A DNA stretch of 64,000 bases. Source: Cupriavidus lacunae (GTDB taxonomy: Bacteria > Pseudomonadota > Gammaproteobacteria > Burkholderiales > Burkholderiaceae). Of this stretch, positions 1 to 9,285 are shown piece by piece. The position numbers and the translations under genes are program-made. Location of the stretch: contig NZ_QKWJ01000011.1 of the NCBI RefSeq assembly GCF_003353055.1, positions 1-64,000 on the forward strand, read 5' to 3'. The first letter of the stretch is position 1, and each line of letters begins with the position of its first letter. The notes beneath the pieces were generated by a model. It made no database searches and was not told the origin of the DNA. It saw only the letters and a program-made list of their open reading frames with translations.

Positions 1-46
1 CGCGAAAATTCGAGAGTAAACGCGAGTCTGGCGAAGTTAACAACCC
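1..46 (-). repeat. Terminal-repeat-like sequence, copy 1
   Basis: Read on the minus strand this begins GGGGTTG and runs into an AGACTCGCGTTTACTC core. A close copy, with a few substitutions, lies at 19806-19851 on the plus strand, so the two point away from each other. A GGGG-initial end of about 40-46 bp is typical of Tn3-family inverted repeats, but the usual TAAG-type inner end is not seen. The identity as a transposon end is therefore a guess. Confidence 0.4.
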
Positions 47-328
47 CTTACCTCGAAATTTCGCAGCCTCAGGCTACATGCTCGGCTGCCGAGGCGGTCC
101 TACTTCTGTATAAGGGAATGCCTTCATCCGGGCTTGCCCAGAGCGAGGTGTCGATGGCTCTCCTGCCGATTGTGCGGCGGGAGCAATGACAGCTGTCGTC
201 AGCGTCGCGGACTTCCATGGAGGTTCCAGCACAAATGGCCACCATCGCCTATGGCCCAATCGCTATGAACCATAGGGCGCTATCGCGGGAGCCTGCAAGG
301 CAAGGATGTGCCGGAACGTGGGCAAGGA
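47..328. other. Unassigned DNA at the left edge
   Basis: No convincing gene is visible. A plus-strand frame open from the window edge to about 187 starts with residues like those encoded by the repeat copy near 19850, then loses any recognisable content. Short minus-strand frames have no ribosome binding site and no family features. Confidence 0.4.
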
Positions 329-330
329 TA

Positions 331-510
331 CAATATTAGTTTAACTGTCGGCCGAAGGAACAATTTGTCTTTCAACTTTTTAAACTAATTTTGTTACGCG
401 ACCCTCTGGTTGCCCTTATTTTCCGTGTCCATGACGGGAACAAAATTAGTTTCACTGACGCAACTCGTTGGTTAAACTAACTTTGTATCCATTTCTAAAC
501 TAATTTTGTT
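331..510. repeat. Array of five AACAAAATTAGTTT-type motifs
   Basis: Five AT-rich 14-15 bp motifs stand out from the GC-rich surroundings. They lie at 331-345 and 439-452 in one orientation and at 382-395, 472-486 and 497-510 in the other. Together they form inverted pairs with 20-40 bp spacers. A sixth copy lies at 4413-4426, directly before the integrase reading frame. Such arrays can be recombinase attachment or accessory sites, or operators. The link to the nearby tyrosine recombinases is inference from position. Confidence 0.6.
399..460 (+). repeat. 62-bp direct repeat, left copy
   Basis: This segment is repeated at 4373-4434 with one base difference (a T/C change within GTGTCC/GTGCCC). 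The two copies flank the group II intron and the IS110 element and include one AACAAAATTAGTTT motif each. The arrangement suggests that about 4 kb was added between duplicated copies of the leader of the integrase gene. Confidence 0.85.
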
Positions 511-512
511 CC

Positions 513-2695
513 GTGCGACCTGAAAGTCGCTTGAGTTTCTGTTTCACAGGAGAATTGATGACTGGATGAAACCGGTTGTTCCATCAACCGTTCCCTACCC
601 AGACATGCGGAGCCGGTAACAGCTCGGTGTGAAGCTCTGGGGACAACGTAGCCGCCGGATAACCGGTACGCCAAGCCGCGAGGCGAAGCGGAATCTGCCA
701 GCACGAAGGCGGAGAGGTGCTAGGGATGAGCGGGTACGACCAACACATGTGAACTTCCGATAAACGTCGTTAATTAGACCAAGCCAAACGTGCTGAAAGG
801 CTTGAACCAAAACGGTATGCGGTATGGAGTGGCCACTGTGACATTGGCCACCATGGACGAAAGCCGCCGGCGAAAAGGAAGGGTCCGCCCCGCTCGGAAA
901 TTCATGCGGAACAGGGTAAGCCCGTAGCGCTGCCGGTAACGGCAGGCGAACCGCGAGGAACGCTGTTGGCGCTGCGGGTAAAGGAGTGCGGAGAAAGCGA
1001 ACGCCTGTCTGTAATGGACGGGATACGGGTTGCGACACTACCCGACGCGAAAGCGGGCAGACTTCCGCATGGTCATTCGTGGCGAAAGAACTTTGACAAA
1101 TCGTTATATGAGGGAAAGCAGATGACGGCGAACGATGCGAAAGCGTCCGGAACTGGTGCGCCCTCGCGCGCTGCACCGATGTGGGATCAGGCAAACTGGC
1201 CGCATATCGAGGCGGAGGTGAAACGACTTCAGGTGCGTATCGCCAAGGCCGCCCGGGCCGGCCGGTGGGGCAAGGTGAAAGTCTTGCAACGCCTGCTGAC
1301 CCGCTCGCATAACGGCAAGATGTTGGCCGTGAAACGAGTGACGGAAAATCGTGGTAAGAGGACGCCGGGGGTGGACGGCAGGATCTGGTCATCTCCGGCG
1401 GCCAAATGGAAAGGAGTGTTGTCGCTGCGACATCGCGGCTATCGTGCGATGCCGTTGCGACGTGTTTATATTCCCAAGAGTAATGGGAAAAAGCGCCCGC
1501 TAGGAATCCCGTGTATGCGGTGCCGGTCGATGCAGGCTTTGTGGAAGCTCGCCCTGGAACCCGTCGCGGAGACCCTTGCTGATGCCAATTCCTACGGCTT
1601 TCGGCCCGAGCGCTCGACCGCCGATGCCATCGCACAGTGCTTCATCACTCTGGCTAAGCGTAGGTCGCCGGAGTGGGTTCTTGAGGGGGATATCCGAGGC
1701 TGTTTCGACAGTTTCAGTCATTCATGGTTCCTCGAGCACATACCGATGGATAAGGAGATCCTGCGCAAATGGCTTGAGGCCGGATATATCGATGAAGGAA
1801 CCTTGTTCGAATCACGGGCTGGTACACCCCAAGGGGGTATCATCTCGCCAGTGATCGCGAACATGGCGTTGGATGGGCTTGAAGCCGCAGTCTACGCAAG
1901 TGTGGGAACATCCAGACTTGCCCGCCAAACGGCCCAACTCAACGTCGTCCGCTATGCCGATGACTTTGTGGTGACTGGTGTATCGAAAGATGTGCTGCAA
2001 CTCAAGGTACTTCCCGCAGTCAGGCAGTTCATGGCTGCCCGAGGTCTGGAACTCTCGGAAGAGAAAACCAGAATCACACACATAGCGGAGGGTTTCGATT
2101 TCCTCGGCCAGAATGTACGCAAGTACAACGGCAAACTGCTGATCAAGCCAGCGAAAAAGAGCATCAAGTCGCTGACTGAGAAGGTCGGGGCGATCATCAA
2201 GAACAACGCGAGCGGCACGCAGGAGGCGTTGATACGCCAGCTTAACCCGGTCATCCGCGGATGGGCCCAGTATCATCGCCACATCGTGTCGAAAGCGATC
2301 TTCTCCTCGATAGACTCGCACATTTGGCTACGGCTCTGGAATTGGGCGAAGCGTCGCCACCCCATGAAAGGAGCCCGGTGGGTCAAGCAACGGTACTTCC
2401 GGCATGACGGGAACCGGGACTGGATTTTTGCAACGAAGGGTTCCACCGCGGGGGCTCCCCATGGCCTGCCACTCTTCCGCGCAGCGACGGTTGCCATACG
2501 GCGACACGTCAAGATCCGTGGACTGGCCAATCCGTATGACCTGGCATGGAACACGTACTTCGTCCGCCGTCGAACCGCGACACGCTCCGCCGAGCGGCCC
2601 GGTGCCCACAAAGGTGCTGAGGGAATGGCTTGAGCCGTATGCGGGGTGACCCGCCCGTACGGTTCTTAGATCCTATGTAGCAGGAGGTGCTCAAC
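513..2695 (+). mobile_element. Group II intron (ribozyme plus maturase ORF)
   Basis: The 5' boundary is the canonical GTGCGAC at 513, immediately after an AAACTAATTTTGTT motif. A structured non-coding region of about 600 bp precedes the reverse transcriptase gene. A clear domain V hairpin (GAGCCGTATGCGG / CGTACGGTTC) lies at about 2632-2662. A short hairpin AGCA-N5-TGCT with bulged bases fits domain VI and places the 3' end near 2695. The 5' end is well supported; the 3' end is approximate. Exon sequence downstream does not continue the motif array, so the original insertion context may have been altered by the following IS110 element. Confidence 0.85.
1122..2633 (+). CDS. ltrA: Group II intron reverse transcriptase/maturase
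   Basis: The intron-encoded protein of about 503 aa promotes splicing and reverse-splicing mobility of the surrounding intron. Reverse transcriptase motifs run from about residue 85 to 330: PGVDG, the fingers motif YIPKSNGKKRPLGIP, GDIRGCFD, GTPQGGIISP and the catalytic VVRYADDFVV. The maturase domain X follows (LNPVIRGWAQYHRH ... LRLWNWAKRRHP). No Cys-rich HNH endonuclease is visible at the C-terminus, which ends shortly after ANPYDLAWNTYF, so retrohoming may depend on other priming. The ATG at 1122 with an upstream AGGGAAA is preferred over an upstream in-frame start at 966. The stop sits at the base of domain V, as is usual. Confidence 0.93.
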   Translation: MTANDAKASGTGAPSRAAPMWDQANWPHIEAEVKRLQVRIAKAARAGRWGKVKVLQRLLTRSHNGKMLAVKRVTENRGKRTPGVDGRIWSSPAAKWKGVLSLRHRGYRAMPLRRVYIPKSNGKKRPLGIPCMRCRSMQALWKLALEPVAETLADANSYGFRPERSTADAIAQCFITLAKRRSPEWVLEGDIRGCFDSFSHSWFLEHIPMDKEILRKWLEAGYIDEGTLFESRAGTPQGGIISPVIANMALDGLEAAVYASVGTSRLARQTAQLNVVRYADDFVVTGVSKDVLQLKVLPAVRQFMAARGLELSEEKTRITHIAEGFDFLGQNVRKYNGKLLIKPAKKSIKSLTEKVGAIIKNNASGTQEALIRQLNPVIRGWAQYHRHIVSKAIFSSIDSHIWLRLWNWAKRRHPMKGARWVKQRYFRHDGNRDWIFATKGSTAGAPHGLPLFRAATVAIRRHVKIRGLANPYDLAWNTYFVRRRTATRSAERPGAHKGAEGMA

Positions 2696-2742
2696 TGACT
2701 CGTAGAATCAGCGAGTCCAGGCCCTGCTCAAAGGAGAGGATC

Positions 2743-3897
2743 ATGTGCGCAAATCAGGTATCGAAGCTCCGTGCCGGGGAAGTCATACTGGCGGTGTCGC
2801 TCGAACTGGCCGTCGGGAAGTGGAAGGTTGCGCTGCACGACGGGCTTCGGGAGAAGCCGGCGGTACATACGGTGACGCAACCGCAGGCCCTGGCGCGCCT
2901 GCAGGCGATGCTGGACCTGATCGAACGGCAAAAGGAGAAATGGTCGCTACCAGCAGACGTACGCATTGTGGTGAGCTACGAGGCCGGCCAGGACGGGTTC
3001 TGGATCTACCGGGCACTACGGGCTCGCGGGATCGAATGTTATGTCGTCGATCCCGCGAGCATCCCGGTTGAACGTCACAAGCGTCGCGCGAAGACGGACC
3101 GGCTTGATGTCATCAAACTGGTCATCAACCTGCGAGCGTGGCTGCGCGGCGAGCGCGATCGCATGCACGTCGTTCGTGTACCCTCGCCACAGGATGAGGC
3201 CTCACGCCATCTGATGCGTGATCGAGGTCAACTGAAAAAGGAAGTCCTGCAGCACCGTGACCGCATGAGAAAACTGCTGGTCACCTACGGTTGCTGGAAC
3301 GAGGTCGATCACAAGGCCTTCGCCGAGCGGCTCGAACGCGATGAGATCACCTGTCACGACGGCGCGGCCCTGCCGGCGGAATTGCGCGAGCGGTTGCTAC
3401 GCGAGACTGAACGGCTCGCGCTGGTCCAACGTCAACTCGCCACGCTGGAGGGGACATTGCAAGAGCTTCTGCCGGTGCCAGTGCGCGAGCGCATCGATCA
3501 CCTGACACAACTCAAGGGCATTGGCCACATTGGTGCATCGCGTCTAGCCCTCGAACTCTTCTGGCGCGAGTTCAGCAATCGGCGGCAGGTCGGTGCGTGC
3601 GTCGGCCTGGTGCCCCAGCCGTACGACAGTGGCGAGAGTCGGGTAGACCAGGGCATTAGCAAACAAGGCAACCGATGGGTTCGCACGCAGCTTATCGAGA
3701 CCGCTTGGCAGTGGCTGCGCCATCAGCCCGGCAGTGTGCTCACGCAGTGGTTCAACCAGCGCACCCAAAGTACGGGCCCCAATCGTCGGGCACGGCGGAT
3801 CGCCATCGTCGCAGTGGCGCGGCGACTGGTAATTGCCCTATGGCGCTACCTGAAGGATGGCGTCATTCCTGATGGTGCACAGATGAAACCGGCTTGA
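2743..3897 (+). CDS. IS110-family transposase
   Basis: This 384-aa protein is a transposase of the IS110/IS1111 type, using a RuvC-like DEDD catalytic domain rather than a DDE fold. The N-terminal half has VSYEAGQDGFWIYRAL and the KTDRLD motif near residue 120. A long helical linker follows. The C-terminal transposase-20 region contains LKGIGHIGA, GLVPQPYDSGES and QGISKQGNRWVRTQLIE, including the conserved serine-containing helix-hairpin segment. A strong AAAGGAGAGG lies before ATG 2743. The ends of the element were not determined because IS110 members often lack clear inverted repeats. It follows the intron by about 50 bp. Confidence 0.93.
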   Translation: MCANQVSKLRAGEVILAVSLELAVGKWKVALHDGLREKPAVHTVTQPQALARLQAMLDLIERQKEKWSLPADVRIVVSYEAGQDGFWIYRALRARGIECYVVDPASIPVERHKRRAKTDRLDVIKLVINLRAWLRGERDRMHVVRVPSPQDEASRHLMRDRGQLKKEVLQHRDRMRKLLVTYGCWNEVDHKAFAERLERDEITCHDGAALPAELRERLLRETERLALVQRQLATLEGTLQELLPVPVRERIDHLTQLKGIGHIGASRLALELFWREFSNRRQVGACVGLVPQPYDSGESRVDQGISKQGNRWVRTQLIETAWQWLRHQPGSVLTQWFNQRTQSTGPNRRARRIAIVAVARRLVIALWRYLKDGVIPDGAQMKPA

Positions 3898-4372
3898 GCC
3901 ATATTGCAGGCCGAAAGTAGATAGTGAGGGACGCGACAATCGGATCACTGACTGTTGCCGTGGTTGAAGTGGACATGCCCGTCCGCCCCCTGGGTTGCCG
4001 ACGCAACCGATTCTTAGATGGGGCATGTCACCCGGACAAGGTTCGGGCGCAGCGCGCATGCAGGATAGGGCTGGTAAACCGCCAGCGGATAGAAGGTTGT
4101 GAGGTGCTGAATCGTCTCACGAGCGCCACCGGCTTCAAACGCGAACATAAATGTGCTTGTCGCCAGTTGCTGAGCCCTGAATGCAGCGTGCATGTTGGTG
4201 AGCGCAATAGCACGCGCTCACCAACAGATGGCAGCAAGGGCAAGGGAGGGGAACTCGCCTAGTCGTTGTAGAAGGAGCCAATAACTTCACGAATCAATAT
4301 GCGAAACACCTTGACAGCTCCCTGCTCATAGAAGGGGGCGGCGGCGCAGCAATGCGCCGCTGCTACCCGACT
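3898..4372. other. Unassigned DNA after the IS110 transposase
   Basis: About 475 bp with one open plus-strand frame (3924-4262) that has no ribosome binding site and no recognisable domain. The first part is probably the non-coding right end of the IS110 element. Confidence 0.4.
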
Positions 4373-4434
4373 CGACCCTCTGGTTGCCCTTATTTTCCGT
4401 GCCCATGACGGGAACAAAATTAGTTTCACTGACG
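4373..4434 (+). repeat. 62-bp direct repeat, right copy
   Basis: This is the second copy of the sequence at 399-460, differing by one base. It ends at the start of the integrase reading frame and contains the sixth AACAAAATTAGTTT motif (4413-4426). Confidence 0.85.
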
Positions 4435-5561
4435 TGACCCGACCTTGGAATCGCCCGCCCATCCGCCCTCCCCGCCTGCGTCCGGCCTCCTTGCCGCATT
4501 GCCCACGCCGCTGGAGCAGCTGCGACTGCCGTCGGCGCTGTCCGGCGCGGCCGGCAGCAACCGCGCCCCCGCCACGGCCACGCGGATCGCCGCGGCCGAC
4601 GACCTGGCTGCCGTCACCGCCTGGCTCGCGCGCTATGCCGATAGCGCGGCGACACTCGCCACCTACCGGCGCGAGGTCGAGCGGCAGCAAGAAGCTCGCG
4701 CGCAGCCATTCGGACTGGCGCCCCTTTGCCGGGTCGTTGTCGGCCGGCAGCGTGCGCCAGGCGATGGTGATCCTGAACGCCCTCTTCGCCTGGCTGACCG
4801 AGGCCGGCTACCTGGCTGGCAACCCGCTCGCGCTCGCCCGCCGCCGGCGCGCGCCCACCAGGCCGCGCATCACGCGCTACCTGAGCCATGATTGGTGGGC
4901 GACCGTGAAAGACACCGTCGCGGCGATGCCGACCGCCACCGCGCGCGAGCGCCTGCATGCGGCGCGCTGCCGATGGATACTGACCGTGCTCTATCTGGGT
5001 GGCTTGCGGGCGTCCGAATTGACAGCCACGACCATGGGTGCGTTCTTCTGCCGGCGCGATGCCCAGGGCATCGAGCGCTGGTGGCTGGAGGTGACCGGCA
5101 AGGGCAACAAGGTGCGCCTGGTACCGGCCTCCGACGAGCTCATCGCCGAACTGGCGCGCTACCGCCGCGCCCATGGACTGCCGCCTAACCCGCAGCCTGG
5201 GGAAACGCGCCCGTTGGTGCTGTCGGTGATCGGCCGTGAGACGGGTCGCGAGAAGGCCCTGTCACGCGGGGCCCTGCACCTGATTCTGAAAGCGGTGTTC
5301 GGCATGGCGGCCGAGCGCCTGCGGGCGCGCGGGCCCGAGTGGGAAGCGCAGGCCGATGTCCTGGCCAGCGCCTCGGCGCACTGGCTGCGCCACACCGCCG
5401 GCTCGCACATGACCGACCAGCAGGTCGACCTGCGTTTCGTGCGCGACAACTTTGGCCATGCCTCGATCGCCACCACCAGCGCTTACCTGCACAGCGAAGA
5501 GGATGCGCGACACGCGGCGACGCAGGAGCGGCACCGGATCGGCTGGACCAGCAAGACCTAG
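4434..5561 (+). pseudogene. Tyrosine recombinase/integrase, N-terminally damaged
   Basis: The C-terminal catalytic domain is intact in sequence: the first Arg in LYLGGLRASELT, the Lys-containing TGKGNKVRLVPA strand, the HWLRHTAGSH box, the FGHASIATTSAYLH box and the Tyr nucleophile. The N-terminal SAM-like core-binding domain is broken. Residues such as TWLARYADSAATLATYRREVER-like helices are read in another frame (about 4500-4685), and the expected 50-60 residues before HSDWRPFAGSLSAGSVRQ are missing. A deletion plus frameshift near 4685 explains both. A degenerate second copy lies at 6423-6742. The gene is probably inactive; a truncated protein from an internal start cannot be excluded. Confidence 0.8.
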
Positions 5562-5685
5562 GATGAGCCCGCATCGCAACACCGCACAGCGCGAAGCCGT
5601 CTATCCGTCACGGTACCATCGAGGCAAGCTCCCTGCATTGCGACTTTCGCTCCCGCCCAAGCGCCACCACCACGCTATTCAAGCC

Positions 5686-6352
5686 ATGAACCCATATCGC
5701 TACAGCGACAGTGAAATTGCCGCCGTCTATCGCGTCATCCGGGAGCGTCGACATGCGCCACTTTCGGCCGGACCCGCTCGATCCTGCCTTGCTGGAACGC
5801 TTGTTGCACGCGGCGCATCTCGCCCCCAGCGTCGGCTTCATGCAACCCTGGCGCTTCATCCGCATCACTGACAGGAGCCTGAGAACGCAGGTCCACGCGC
5901 TGGTCGATGCCGAACGCCAGCGCACCGCGATCGCCCTGGGCGAACGCGAGGACGAGTTCATGCGACTCAAGGTAGAGGGCATCCTGGACTGCGGGGAAGT
6001 CCTGGTGGCAGCGCTGATGGATGGACGTGAGCGGCATATCTTCGGTCGGCGCACCATGCCGGACATGGATCTCGCTTCGGTGGCCTGCGCCATCCAGAAC
6101 CTCTGGCTTGCTGCGCGCGCGGAGGGAATCGGCGTGGGCTGGGTTTCCTTGTTCGACCCGGAACAGCTTGGCCGGCTGCTGCGGCTGCCGCCCGGTGCCC
6201 GGCCAGTGGCTGTGCTGTGCCTCGGCCAGGTCGACACCTTCTATGAGAAGCCGATGCTGGAACAGGAAGGCTGGGCCAGACGGCAATCGCTGGACGAGAT
6301 GGTGTTCGAGAATGGCTGGACCAACCCCAGCTCCCCAATCGCCCCGGGCTGA
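5686..6352 (+). pseudogene. bluB: 5,6-dimethylbenzimidazole synthase BluB, frameshifted
   Basis: BluB converts reduced FMN to 5,6-dimethylbenzimidazole, the lower ligand of cobalamin. The downstream frame (from 5711) encodes the flavin-destructase fold: MRHFRPDPLDPALLERLL, HLAPSVGFMQPWRF, a GVGWVSLFDPEQL segment and FYEKPMLEQEGW near the C-terminus. The expected N-terminus starts at ATG 5686 (MNPYRYSDSEIAAVYRVIRERR) but is in a different frame. The sequence GAGCGTCGAC at about 5744-5753 lacks two bases relative to the expected ERRDMRHF codons, consistent with loss of one CG in a CGCG run. It is either a true frameshift or a sequencing error. It lies between two copies of the same integrase, an unusual setting for a vitamin gene. 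Confidence 0.85.
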
Positions 6353-6422
6353 TTATTGATCCGGCAATTGTGTTCTTAGAAAATCACGATGGCCATCATG
6401 AAGTCGACCGATATGAGACGCG

Positions 6423-6742
6423 TTGTCGCGTAAGCCGCGGCAACAAGGGCAACCAGTCCCGGCTGTGCCGGCCACCGACGAGCTGATCGCCGAGCTGCCG
6501 CGCTACACCCGCGCCCATGGGCTGGCGCCCACCCCGCAGCCCGGAGAAGCGCGTCCACTGGTGCTGCCCGTGATCTGCCGTGAGACGGGCCGCGACAAGG
6601 CCCTGTCACGCGAGGCGCTGCCACCTGATTCCGCTGCCACCTGATTCTGAAGGAAGTGTTCGGCCTGGTCGACCTGCGAAGAGGATGCGCGGCACGAGGC
6701 CACCCAGGAGCGGCATCGTATTGGGTGGGTCGGGAAGACGTA
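6423..6742 (+). pseudogene. Degenerate second copy of the integrase
   Basis: The decoded text parallels the integrase at 4434-5561: TDELIAELPRYTRAHGL and GEARPLVLPVICRETGRDKALSREAL match ASDELIAELARYRRAHGL and its continuation. A repeat of the CTGATTC stretch and a large deletion then jump to EEDARHEATQERHRIGW just before a TAA at 6742. The catalytic boxes between are missing. It is a remnant with no function of its own, but useful as evidence that the integrase was once duplicated around bluB. Confidence 0.8.
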
Positions 6743-6759
6743 AGGCGCACCCGCGTGGC

Positions 6760-7002
6760 GGCTTGAAGCGGGCCAGGGTGCGGGAAGCCAGGCTGCAACG
6801 GAGTTTTCCGCTAGCCTTTCCGAAGAACCCGTCACCCAAGGTACCGCTCAAGATCCGCATCTTCGAGGACCTCCTCCCATGCGCGCTGGACCTCTCCCTG
6901 AGCGAGGCTGAATTGCGCGAGGCGATCCGGATCTGGTGTCGCGGCACCCGCTACTGGGCTTGCTTCATCGAAGGCGCATCGCGGGTGGATCTGGCCGGAT
7001 GA
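6760..7002 (+). pseudogene. ProQ/FinO-domain protein fragment
   Basis: The frame contains a good part of the ProQ/FinO RNA-chaperone fold: FPLAFPKNPSPKVPLKI, a helix DLSLSEAELREAIRIWC and GTRYWACFIEGASRVDL. Members of the family bind structured small RNAs and, on plasmids, control transfer genes. The frame stops right after the domain at TGA 7000-7002, and no sensible start codon with a ribosome binding site is seen, because the upstream part merges with the integrase remnant. It appears truncated at both ends. Confidence 0.7.
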
Positions 7003-7015
7003 CTCCGGCCGCCCG

Positions 7016-7697
7016 CTACGCGTGCCCGCCTCGAGTCCGGGCTGATAGCCATCGATCGCGCGTGGCCAGGGCCTGGCGGGTCTCCGTGAGTTCCTGGCGC
7101 AGCAGCTCGACCCGCAGCTCGGCTTCGGTACGCGCGGCCTCGCTGGCCTCTACCGCCGCCTGCGCCTCTCGCTTGAGACGCACCACCTCGACCGCGCTGG
7201 CCGAGGCGCGCGCCGCGCTGGCCACGATGACCGCCCGCGCCGAACAGCTGGCCAGCCGGGTTGGTCAGCTGGACGCGGCGCTGGTAGCGGCGCAGGAGCG
7301 CGCCACGACGGGCGAGCGCGCCCACGCCGAGGCGGTCGCCACCATCCAGGCGCGCTACGAGGCGCTGTCGAAGCAGCTGCTGCAGGAGACCGCGCACCAG
7401 CGCGACGCGGTGCATGCCGAGCGCGCCCAACTGGCGGCGCAGCTCAAGTTTGCCGAGCGGCGCATTGCCGCGCTCGAGCAGGAGCGCGCGCGCCTCGACG
7501 CGGACCTGGCCAGCGAGCGGGCGGCGCGTCAGAGCGCCGCCGGCGAGGCGAGCGCGCTCAAGGCCGTCACCGCCAGTCAGCGCGCCCAGCTCGACGAGCT
7601 GCTGCGCGCGACCCTGGCCGTGGCGCCACCACCGACCAAGGCGCGCGCGCCTTGGTCGACGGGCAAGGCGACCGCCAAGCGGTCCGCGCAGCCATGA
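7016..7697 (+). pseudogene. KfrA-like coiled-coil DNA-binding protein with inverted 5' segment
   Basis: From about 7183 the plus strand encodes an Ala/Glu/Arg-rich coiled coil (ARAEQLASRVGQLDAAL, AERRIAALEQERARLDADL) ending PPPTKARAPW. This is like the long helical part of KfrA-type plasmid proteins. No N-terminal helix-turn-helix is found upstream. Instead, 7016-7192 makes sense only on the minus strand, where it encodes the same kind of coiled coil (EVVRLKREAQAAVEASEAAR, ELRVELLRQELTETRQAL). The plus-strand reading of that stretch is Ser/Arg-rich, as expected for an antisense frame. The simplest explanation is an internal inversion. The stop overlaps the next gene's ATG (ATGA at 7694-7697). 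Confidence 0.7.
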
Positions 7698-9198
7698 CCC
7701 CGGCCGACTGGATCGACACCGCGGCGGTACCGCCGCGCGCGTTGCCCGACACGGTCGAGGCGGCGCTCGCCTACCTGTCCGAGGCGCTGGGGCACGCGGT
7801 CTACGCGCACTGGACGCTAGCGCGCATCAAGCGCCGCTACGGCTCGCTGGCCGAGGCCAAGGCCGCGCAGCCGGTCGTGCTCAAGCTGCTGCTGGCGCAC
7901 GATGGGGCGGTCGAATACTGGGAGCGCGGGCGCCTGCGCACAGTATCGGCAAACCAAGCGCCCAGCCCGCAGACGGTGCTCGCGCGGCTGCTGCACACGC
8001 ACCGGCGCCGCTTCCGGTCTGGCGCCTCCTCCGGGAAGGAAGCCGCGGTGCCGGCGGCTGCGCAGGCGACGGGGCCGGCCGCGCCGAGTTCGTGGCTGGC
8101 TACCCATGGCCCGGCGGAACTGGCGTGGCTCGCCCGCGCCGGCCGCTTCGCCCAGCCGCACGCCGCCGCCAACACGCTCGGCGCCGCCGACGACGCGCAG
8201 GCGCTGGCGCTCTTCCTGCGCGAGCGGGCCGGGCGCTCGCCCCACACGCTGCGCGCCTATGGCGCCGAACTGCGCCGCCTGATGCGCTGGTGCGGGGCCC
8301 GCCAGCTCGGGCCCCTGTCCGACCTGAAGCGCCAGCAGCTGCTCGCTTACCGGCACGCGCTGCAGCACGGCGAGGGCCATACAACGGGCGCCCGGCCGCC
8401 CCGGTCGGAGGCCACGCGCACACGTGCGCTGGCGGTGGTGGCGAGCTGCTACCGCTACTGGTACGACACCGGCTACCTGCACGCCAACCCGGCCGCCGGC
8501 CTGTCCGCGGGCAGCCGCGCGCGCCGGCTTCGCCCCGACGCGGCTGCTCCCGCCGGCGCTGCTGGCCGCGTGCGACGCCTGGCTCGACGCGCCGGAGCCT
8601 GACGTCGCCAACACCCTGACGGCACAGCGGCGGCGCGCGATCTGGGCGCTGTACCGCTACGCCGGCGTGCGCCTGGCGGAACTGGCCTGGTCGGCCGAGA
8701 CGGGGCTGCCTCGGCTGGAGGCGGAAGCGCCCGGGCGCTGGACCCTCTATGTCTGCGGCAAGGGGCGCAAGCCCAGGGCCATCCCGCTGCCGACCCCGTG
8801 CGTCGCGGTGCTGCGCGCCTACCGATGCGCCCGCGGCCTGCCGACCGAGCCGCCCGTGCACGAAGCGCTGCCGGTGATCCACGGCCACAAGGGCGAAGCA
8901 CTGCAGTCGGCAGGCCTGTACCGGGAGGTCAAGGCCATCTTTGCGGCCGTGGCCGATGGCCTGCAGGCACGCGAGCCGGCGCAGGCGCTGCTATTGCGTG
9001 CGGCGTCGCCGCACTGGCTGCGCCACGCCTATGCGCGCACGCTGGTGGTCGACCACCAGCGTGCCGCTGCCCGCCGCGCAGGCGTTGCTCGGGCACGCCT
9101 CGGTGCAGACCACGGCGGCCTACGCCCGAACCGACCTGAGCCAGCTGAGGACCTTTGTGGAGCAGACTTTCGCCGGGCCGTTGCAGTATGAGGATTGA
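7694..9198 (+). pseudogene. Second tyrosine recombinase, two frameshifts
   Basis: A long integrase of about 500 codons is spread over three frames. The first part (7694 to about 8515) has an N-terminal extension (ADWIDTAAVPPRALPDTVEA) and a core-binding domain (ALALFLRERAGRSPHTLRAY). The second (about 8520-9055) has the first Arg in LYRYAGVRLAELAW, CGKGRKPRAIPLP and the HWLRHAYARTL box. The third (about 9056-9198) has ALLGHASVQTTAAYAR with the Tyr nucleophile. Each shift falls in a GC-rich run. The start overlaps the KfrA-like stop by ATGA, implying the two were translationally coupled as one module. Assembly errors could also explain the shifts. Confidence 0.78.
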
Positions 9199-9285
9199 GC
9201 AGGCCGAAAACCAGGGGAAGGCTGGCATGGCGAGGGTCGGTCGATTCGAACTGAACGCCGCACGATCATCCGGGGAGCAGTGACC

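Noticed and set aside
595..1635. 346-aa minus-strand frame over the intron
   Set aside because: It is antisense to the intron RNA and reverse transcriptase, has no family features, and arises from GC-rich codon bias.
3924..4262. 112-aa frame after the IS110 transposase
   Set aside because: No ribosome binding site, no recognisable motif, and probably IS110 flank.
7414..8619. 401-aa Arg/Ala-rich plus-strand frame
   Set aside because: It is a shadow frame of the KfrA-like and second integrase genes; the composition is typical of an out-of-frame GC-rich reading.
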